A DNA stretch of 64,000 nt from DASPJR01 sp035628505 (GTDB lineage: Bacteria; Planctomycetota; SZUA-567; H5-PLA8). This document shows, in pieces, positions 58,412-64,000 of this stretch; position 1 is the first letter of the stretch, and the number at the start of each line of letters is the position of its first letter. A program made the position numbers and the translations under genes. Below the pieces are notes generated by a model, which was not told the DNA's origin, made no database searches, and saw only the letters and a list, made by a program, of their open reading frames with translations. The stretch is taken from NCBI GenBank assembly GCA_035628505.1, contig DASPJR010000158.1, positions 1 through 64,000 of the forward strand, written 5' to 3'.

Positions 58412-59937
58412 ATCTGACTCCCGAACTTGATGACCTGAAAGAAGAGATTAAGGCCCACGCCATTGACTGCGGGCTGGACTTCTTCGATGTCGTCTACGAA
58501 GTGCTGACGCACGATCAGATGAACCAGATCGCGGCGATGGGCGGCTTCCCCACGCGCTACCCGCACTGGCGCTTTGGCATGGAATACGAGCGGCTCAGCA
58601 AATCGTACACGTACGGGCTCTCGAAGATTTACGAGATGGTCATCAACAACGATCCCTGCTACGCATACCTGATGCAGTCCAATCCCATCGGCGATCAGAA
58701 GCTCGTGATGGCGCACGTCTACGCACACTCGGATTTCTTCAAGAACAACTGCTATTTCGCGCATACGAGCCGCAAAGCCATCGACGAGATGGCCAACCAT
58801 GGCGCGCGCATCCGCGGCTATGCCGAGCGCTACGGGCATGACACCGTGGAGGCGTTTCTCGACTGCTGCCTGAGCATCGAAAACATGATCGACATTCACT
58901 CCACCTACATCCGGCGGCAGGAAGAGGTCAAGGCGGCATCGCAGCTGACCGAGGAAGACGACGACACGCTGAAAGTCGAGCGCATCCGTTCTAAGGATTA
59001 CATGGACCGCTTTGTGAATCCGAAGGAGTTCCTGGAAGCCAAGCGCCGCGAGCTGGAAGACGAGCGCAAAAAGAAGAAGCGCATTCCCGAAGAGCCCACG
59101 CGCGATCTGCTCAAGTTCCTGATCGAGTACGCGCCTCTCGAAAAATGGCAGCGCGACATTCTCACCATCGTCCGCGAAGAGGCGTACTATTTCGCGCCGC
59201 AGGGCATGACCAAGATCATGAACGAAGGCTGGGCCACGTACTGGCACTCGCGCATGATGACCGAAAAACTCGCCACTGACCGCGAGATCATCGACTACGC
59301 CGACCACCATTCCGGCACCGTCGCGATGGGGCCTGGACAAATCAATCCGTACAAGATCGGCGTTGAACTCTACCGGAATATCGAAGAGCGCTGGAATAAG
59401 GGCCAGCACGGCCCCGAGTGGGACCGCTGCGATGATTTCGACAAGCGCCGCAACTGGGACACGAAAGCCAACGCCGGCCGCGAGAAAATTTTTGAGGTGC
59501 GCCGCGTCCACAACGACGTCACCTTCATCGATGCGTTCTTCACGAAGGAATTCTGCGAAGAACACAAGCTCTTTGCGTTCAAGTTCAACCGCAAGAGCGG
59601 CGTTTACGAAATCTCGAGCCGCGAGTTCCAGGACATTAAACGCCAGTTGCTGAGCAACCTCACCAATGCAGGACAGCCGTTCATTTACGTCGTCGACGCG
59701 AATCATTCCAATCGCGGCGAGCTCTACCTGCGGCACCGCTTTGAAGGCGTTGAGCTCAAAATGGATCATGCGCGCGACACGCTGCAGAACATTGCCGCAG
59801 TCTGGTCGCGTCCGGTTCACATTGAAACAGTCATCGGCGGCAAAGGCAGGCTGCTCACCTACGATGGCAGCGAGCATCGCGATTCAGAGATTTCGGTCGA
59901 TCTGGAAGACAGCTACGAAATGGCTGAAAGCCTGTAG
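58408..59937 (+). CDS. spoVR: SpoVR family protein
   Basis: The 509-residue protein matches SpoVR over its length: GLDFFDVVYEVLTHDQMNQIAAMGGFPTRYPHWRFGMEY region near residues 18-60, FFKNNCYFAHTSRKAIDEMANH, MNEGWATYWHSRMM and YKIGVELYRNIEERWNKGQHG. SpoVR is needed for spore cortex in Bacillus, but homologues in non-sporing bacteria co-occur with prkA and yeaH, as here. The biochemical activity is unknown; the His- and Glu-containing NEGWATYWH block looks like a metal site. The start overlaps the Uma2 stop. Confidence 0.95.
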   Translation: MNLTPELDDLKEEIKAHAIDCGLDFFDVVYEVLTHDQMNQIAAMGGFPTRYPHWRFGMEYERLSKSYTYGLSKIYEMVINNDPCYAYLMQSNPIGDQKLVMAHVYAHSDFFKNNCYFAHTSRKAIDEMANHGARIRGYAERYGHDTVEAFLDCCLSIENMIDIHSTYIRRQEEVKAASQLTEEDDDTLKVERIRSKDYMDRFVNPKEFLEAKRRELEDERKKKKRIPEEPTRDLLKFLIEYAPLEKWQRDILTIVREEAYYFAPQGMTKIMNEGWATYWHSRMMTEKLATDREIIDYADHHSGTVAMGPGQINPYKIGVELYRNIEERWNKGQHGPEWDRCDDFDKRRNWDTKANAGREKIFEVRRVHNDVTFIDAFFTKEFCEEHKLFAFKFNRKSGVYEISSREFQDIKRQLLSNLTNAGQPFIYVVDANHSNRGELYLRHRFEGVELKMDHARDTLQNIAAVWSRPVHIETVIGGKGRLLTYDGSEHRDSEISVDLEDSYEMAESL

Positions 59938-59952
59938 GCGCGGAACACTCGC

Positions 59953-60201
59953 ATGAAATACCTGGTTCCAGCTTTTATATTCCCAGGCGCGGTGCTCGGG
60001 CTGTCAGGCCTGATGGCCTTAGTTTACGTAAGTTACATTCATGAAGATCTGGAAAGTTTAGAGGGCACGGTGCTCGTTGGGCTTACGGGATTAATGATTT
60101 CGTGTAGCCTCCTTTTGACCCTTTGCGGACTTTCCGCTGCATTCATCCACTACTTGCAAGCGAAGCGCTTTCCCGAGCGGTACTCCGAGCTGTGGCTGTA
60201 A
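59953..60201 (+). CDS. Small two-helix membrane protein
   Basis: The 82-residue protein has two membrane helices, YLVPAFIFPGAVLGLSGLMALVYVS and TVLVGLTGLMISCSLLLTLCGLSAAFIHYL, and a short charged tail. It starts 15 bases after spoVR and is probably part of that transcript. No family was recognised. The 250 bases between it and malQ contain nothing that I could identify. Confidence 0.58.
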   Translation: MKYLVPAFIFPGAVLGLSGLMALVYVSYIHEDLESLEGTVLVGLTGLMISCSLLLTLCGLSAAFIHYLQAKRFPERYSELWL

Positions 60202-60451
60202 CGCCCACCTGAAGACGCCGCTTTGAAGTCAACCAGTTGCCATCCCCCGCCATTCGGTTAAAAGCTTTCCGGCGGCACGCGTCGTGCTTGCATTTTACAG
60301 CACGCATGCATCGCGCATGAGGTTGTACAACAGGGGACAGCAGCACGCTGAACAATGCCGCCGGAACGAAGTCATCTCAGCGCATTTCACCGCATGACTG
60401 AGACATTTCTGATCTGAATGCATTGAGCAGGCTGAACACAACGGAAGCTTC

Positions 60452-61825
60452 ATGAAACGATCGAGTGGCATTCTCTTACACGTTACCAGTCTTCCCAGCC
60501 AGCATAGCATCGGTGATCTCGGCACTCACGCCTACACCTGGGTGGATTTCCTCGCCGAAGCGCGGCAGAGCTACTGGCAGATTCTGCCGCTGGGTCCCAC
60601 GGGATTCGGCAACTCGCCGTACTCATCGTTTTCAGCGTATGCCGGAAATCCGCTGCTGATCAACCTCGAGGAGCTCGTCAAGGATCAGCTCCTCAAGGCC
60701 GCGGACATCGAGCCCTACGAGAATTACGCGTATCAATCACGTGTGCGCTTTGAAAAAGCCAAGCGCTACAAGAATCTGCATCTGCTCAAAGCCTTCACGA
60801 ACTTCCAGGCTACCTCGGACTGGAAGCAGGGCTTCGAAGAGTTCCGCGATTCGAGCCCGTGGCTCGACAATTACGCAAAGTTCGCTGCGAACAAAGAGAA
60901 GTGTGAGCCGCTGTTCATTCAGTTCGAACAATTCATTTTCTACAAGCAGCTCACAAAGCTGAAAGCCTACGCCAATTCAAAAGGCATTAAGATTATCGGC
61001 GATCTGCCGATGTACGTCGCCGAGGACAGTGCCGACCGCTTTGAGGCGCCTGAGCTGTTTGATCTGGAGAGCGGTTATTTCGCCGGCTCGCCGCCGAGTC
61101 CTGCATTCCCAGTCGGGCAGAAGTGGGGCAATCCGCTTTTCCGCTGGGACAAGCACCGCGAAACAGGGTACCGCTGGTGGATTAACCGCATCAAGGCCAC
61201 GCTCAAGCAGGTGGATGTCATTCGCCTGGATTATTTCTGCGGCTATTCGGAATTCTGGGCCAGCAACGGTCACACCGGCCACTGGCGGCGCGGACCGGGA
61301 CATGACCTCTTCCAGAAAACGCGTGACGCGCTCGGTTCTCTGCCCTTTATTGCCGAAGACCTCGGCGAGCTCACGCACGACATCAAGGAACTCCGCAACC
61401 GCTGGGGCATTCTCGGAACCAAGGTGCTGCATTACGCTTTCGATGGCAACGGTGAGAATCCGTACATTCCACACAATTTCGAGACGACCAACTGCGTGGT
61501 CTATACGGGCACGCATGATAACGATACGACACGCGGATGGTTTGACTCGTCACCCGATCACATTAAGGATAATGCGCGTCAGTACATGAAATGCGACGGC
61601 CACGACATTTCGTGGGATCTGATGAAGCTCGCCGCTGGCAGCAAGGCCGACCTGGCGATCATTCAATACCAGGATGTCCTGTGCCTGGGATCTGAAGCGC
61701 GTTTCAACACGCCGGGCACGGTGAGCGGGCATAATTGGTCGTGGTGCCTGCAGCCGCATCAAATCAATGACAAGGTCGCCGAGTCACTGGCGTGGCTTAC
61801 CCGCACCAATAACCGTCTGCCCTGA
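60452..61825 (+). CDS. malQ: 4-alpha-glucanotransferase (amylomaltase)
   Basis: The 457-residue GH77 enzyme shows SGILLHVTSLPSQHSIGDLG, SYWQILPLGPTGFGNSPYSSFSAYAGNP, the nucleophile Asp in VIRLDYFCGYSEFWA, the acid/base Glu in PFIAEDLGELT and the third Asp in YTGTHDNDTTRGWF. In most relatives the nucleophile block reads Arg-x-Asp-His-Phe-Arg-Gly; here it is Asp-Tyr-Phe-Cys-Gly. It transfers glucan segments between maltooligosaccharides in glycogen or starch use. The length suits the short bacterial/plant-type MalQ. It is convergent with the pseudokinase gene. Confidence 0.95.
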   Translation: MKRSSGILLHVTSLPSQHSIGDLGTHAYTWVDFLAEARQSYWQILPLGPTGFGNSPYSSFSAYAGNPLLINLEELVKDQLLKAADIEPYENYAYQSRVRFEKAKRYKNLHLLKAFTNFQATSDWKQGFEEFRDSSPWLDNYAKFAANKEKCEPLFIQFEQFIFYKQLTKLKAYANSKGIKIIGDLPMYVAEDSADRFEAPELFDLESGYFAGSPPSPAFPVGQKWGNPLFRWDKHRETGYRWWINRIKATLKQVDVIRLDYFCGYSEFWASNGHTGHWRRGPGHDLFQKTRDALGSLPFIAEDLGELTHDIKELRNRWGILGTKVLHYAFDGNGENPYIPHNFETTNCVVYTGTHDNDTTRGWFDSSPDHIKDNARQYMKCDGHDISWDLMKLAAGSKADLAIIQYQDVLCLGSEARFNTPGTVSGHNWSWCLQPHQINDKVAESLAWLTRTNNRLP

Positions 61826-61870
61826 GCACACCCGCAGGAAGGATACGCGTGCGATCTCTCGCGCGCTGTT

Positions 61871-64000
61871 CTACTTTGAAGGTTCGAGCACCGCGTTCAG
61901 GTACTTGAAGTATTCCCGCAGGGCGGCGGCGCGGTCTCTGCCTTCTGGAATAGCGGCCGCGGCGTTGAGGGATTCCTCGACTTCATTCTTCAAACCCCGG
62001 CTGTTTGCGAACACCGCCAGTCCGAGGTTGTCATCGGCACTGGTCTTTTCTGCCAGCAGTTGCAGCAGCATGAACGCCTGCAACGGCGGGACTTTGTCCC
62101 ACGGCTGAACACGCGTTGATGAGGCAGGCCCTTTCTTCGTAACAATCTTCAGACCCGCTTCATCGAAGTCGGTGATGTCGTCCCCGTTGGGATCATTCTT
62201 GCGGGGAAAAACCTGCAGCGGCGAATCCTTGCGCGGATGCCGCTGGATCTGTTCAAGCAGGCGTGCGCGGCAGCGCTTCACGAGGTCCTGCTCGAGTCGC
62301 GCCGCATTCCAGAACGCGTCAGCAAGCTTCTTATCCTCACCTTGCGCCTCTTTGAGCATCTTCTCAATTTCAATATTCTGGGCTGGGTACTGGAACGCTT
62401 TTGCGCTCGCCTGAGCGGCTTTCAGCGAGCCTGCAATCTTGCTGGGCTCGACCTTGATTGCCGGTGGCGGTGGTGTCATGGCTTTCTCGGGAGCGGGCGC
62501 AGGAGGCTGCGCCTGAGCGGACGGCTGAGCGACGGCGGTCTCAGCTGATTTCGCGGGCAGTACGTTTTCCGGCGGGGTTACGCTCGTTGCCGGCGACGTT
62601 TTTTCGACAGTGGCAATTCCGGTATTTCCGACTGCCGGAATCGTTTTCGGAGGAGTCTCAACCGGCGCACTTCCCTCGGGACGCACGCCAGTCTGCCGCA
62701 GGATTGTTTCCTCGATCTCGGCGGCGAGCACCAGCGCCTTAACGCCTGTGGGCGAATCGCGTCCGGCTTTCTCCGCGATGCCGCGCGCCAGACGCAAGAC
62801 CGCCGGCGTGTGCTTGATCTCCTTCTTCGACAACATGTCCTGGATGTATTCAAGCTGTCGCGTGGCGCTGAGATACTCGTCGCTTCGAGCATCGGAAGAG
62901 GGTGCCGGTTCAGCTCTTTTCGGCTCCGGTGCGGGCACTGCGACTAGCGGCGGCTGCGTAACCAAAACTGGCTGAGCCGGCTGCACTGGAGCGGGAGCAG
63001 GTGCGGGTGCGGCGGCACGATCGGACTGGTTCTTCTTCAGCGGCGCGTAGACGAAAATTAGCGCCGTAAAACCAAACACAACGATGAATGCCAGTGCGGT
63101 CATTCCCACCAGGAACAGCGTGTACAGCCGCGTGAGCATTGAAGCGTTCTGAAGTTCCGTGCGCGTCGGCATCGGCCGTGCCGGCATTGCGCCACCGCCA
63201 TTTGCAGGCGCAGCAGCGGGTGCCGCGGCGCTGGCGGACACAGCGGTACGGACGCCGCCCTGATGTCCACTCACCGATTTTTCAGCAAGCGACGAGAGTT
63301 CTTTCCTGGCTTCTTCTTTTTCAGCCGCGCTGAGTTCAATCGAGAGCGCAGAGATCAGGTCATCGTATGTCGGGCGCGAGGCGGGATCGGGCAACATCAT
63401 GCGCTCAACCAGACGCAACACGTTTTCAGGCAAGCGGCGCTGCATTTCCGCTGGCCACTGCACGGAGCCGAGCAGGCGCTTGCGCTCGCCGACGAGGGAC
63501 TCCTCATCGTTACTCTTAAAGGGGGCATTGCCGGTGAGCAGGTGAAACAGAATCGCACCGAGCGAGTACACATCAGTTGCTGTGGCGTTCAGTTCCACTG
63601 TCGCATGCGACGGCAGCGCCTCAGGCGCGGTATAAATGAGCGGCTCATAAAGGTACGGATCCTTGACAGACCATGCGGCGTGCTCGGGGCGCTCGCCGAG
63701 GCCAACGCCAACAATGCGCGCGTCGTCCTCGCCAAGGATGATGTCTGCCGGATGCAGGCGGCCGTGGTACTTTTTATGCGTCGCGGCGTAGCGCAGCGCG
63801 TTGGCGCACTGCAGAGCCACTCGCAGCGCCTTGGGCAGTGACATCGGCCGTTCGCGCTGCAGAAATTTCGAAGCCGGCTCGCCGAGCGCGTACTCGGTCA
63901 TGAGCATCAGCGTGCCGCCTTCATGCACGCAGCCAAGACTCCTGACCATGCCGCGGTGTTCAAGCAGAAAACTGGCTTCCGCATTTTTCGGAAGCTCCTG
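61871..64000 (-). CDS. Ser/Thr kinase-like protein (probable pseudokinase), 5' end outside window
   Basis: The frame is open from the window edge to the stop at 61871 (709 codons seen). The kinase-like part keeps the hinge (LMLMTEYALGEPASKFL), APE (YTAPEALP) and YSLGAILFHLLTGNAPF. In the catalytic loop HRDLKPEN is replaced by YHGRLHPADIIL and DFG by VGVGLG, so both the catalytic Asp and the metal-binding Asp are missing. A membrane helix follows (TALAFIVVFGFTALIFVYAPL), then a Pro/Ala-rich linker and a C-terminal helical domain of about 250 residues ending YFKYLNAVLEPSK. It is probably a membrane-bound regulatory pseudokinase. An internal Met at 63949 is not the start. Confidence 0.88.
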   Translation of the reverse strand, partial: QELPKNAEASFLLEHRGMVRSLGCVHEGGTLMLMTEYALGEPASKFLQRERPMSLPKALRVALQCANALRYAATHKKYHGRLHPADIILGEDDARIVGVGLGERPEHAAWSVKDPYLYEPLIYTAPEALPSHATVELNATATDVYSLGAILFHLLTGNAPFKSNDEESLVGERKRLLGSVQWPAEMQRRLPENVLRLVERMMLPDPASRPTYDDLISALSIELSAAEKEEARKELSSLAEKSVSGHQGGVRTAVSASAAAPAAAPANGGGAMPARPMPTRTELQNASMLTRLYTLFLVGMTALAFIVVFGFTALIFVYAPLKKNQSDRAAAPAPAPAPVQPAQPVLVTQPPLVAVPAPEPKRAEPAPSSDARSDEYLSATRQLEYIQDMLSKKEIKHTPAVLRLARGIAEKAGRDSPTGVKALVLAAEIEETILRQTGVRPEGSAPVETPPKTIPAVGNTGIATVEKTSPATSVTPPENVLPAKSAETAVAQPSAQAQPPAPAPEKAMTPPPPAIKVEPSKIAGSLKAAQASAKAFQYPAQNIEIEKMLKEAQGEDKKLADAFWNAARLEQDLVKRCRARLLEQIQRHPRKDSPLQVFPRKNDPNGDDITDFDEAGLKIVTKKGPASSTRVQPWDKVPPLQAFMLLQLLAEKTSADDNLGLAVFANSRGLKNEVEESLNAAAAIPEGRDRAAALREYFKYLNAVLEPSK

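Noticed and set aside
58258..59877. A 539-codon reading frame on the minus strand opposite spoVR
   Set aside because: It is antisense to a gene conserved along its length, has no ribosome site and no recognisable protein motif. Long antisense frames are expected in GC-rich genes.

Overview
The window is chromosomal DNA from a GC-rich, Gram-negative-type heterotroph. The gene set points to a planctomycete or another member or neighbour of the PVC group. This is inference from content: two Hanks-type Ser/Thr kinases plus a pseudokinase, DUF1080 and DUF3500 secreted proteins, sialate O-acetylesterase and GH20 relatives, a fused cysNC, and many secreted proteins of unknown function. No rRNA, tRNA, CRISPR array, integrase or transposase was seen, and no phage gene block.

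Layout. 1-5 kb: 5' end of mutS, a PPOX-fold flavoprotein, a secreted zincin, a Tat-exported DUF3500 protein and mnmG. 5-11 kb: two secreted esterases (SASA, SGNH), an O-antigen-ligase-type membrane protein and a DUF1080 protein, separated by long inverted repeats. 11-13.8 kb: tandem acyl carrier proteins, an alpha/beta hydrolase lacking the nucleophile Ser, a small protein and a second zincin. 13.9-18.4 kb: an ABC-2 exporter (ATPase plus one permease), a secreted protein, DUF2905 and a PilZ protein. 18.5-24.4 kb, minus strand: Mrp-DUF971 fusion, RDD protein, MFS transporter, GH20 relative. 24.5-28.6 kb: an RsbRD-type histidine kinase and a Ser/Thr kinase whose N-terminus carries two MshEN-like motifs. 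28.9-33 kb: retropepsin-like protease with a small partner, then cysNC and cysD. 33-36 kb: HEAT/PDZ protein, JAMM peptidase, enolase. 36-44 kb: three tandem secreted Ig-like paralogues and a membrane-anchored Ig/PKD-like protein. 44-52 kb: unknown membrane and secreted proteins, a YbaL-type cation/proton antiporter, a TPR protein and a Ser/Thr kinase. 52.7-60.2 kb: a prkA / yeaH (DUF444) / spoVR stress locus that also holds a molybdopterin oxidoreductase and a Uma2-family gene. 60.4-64 kb: malQ and a Ser/Thr pseudokinase that runs off the window.

How the genes relate. cysD-cysNC make APS/PAPS from sulfate, with a perfect 14-bp palindrome upstream. prkA, yeaH and spoVR form a known functional trio. 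The PilZ protein and the MshEN-like kinase are both candidate c-di-GMP receptors. The ACPs, odd hydrolase and O-antigen ligase resemble parts of an exopolysaccharide or exosortase-type locus, but no exosortase lies here.

The most distinctive structural feature is the density of short dispersed repeats, at least ten families, mostly between genes. In two places they seem to have been captured as codons inside mnmG. In another the repeat supplies the start codon of the hydrolase gene. All functional statements come from motif reading; no database search was run.
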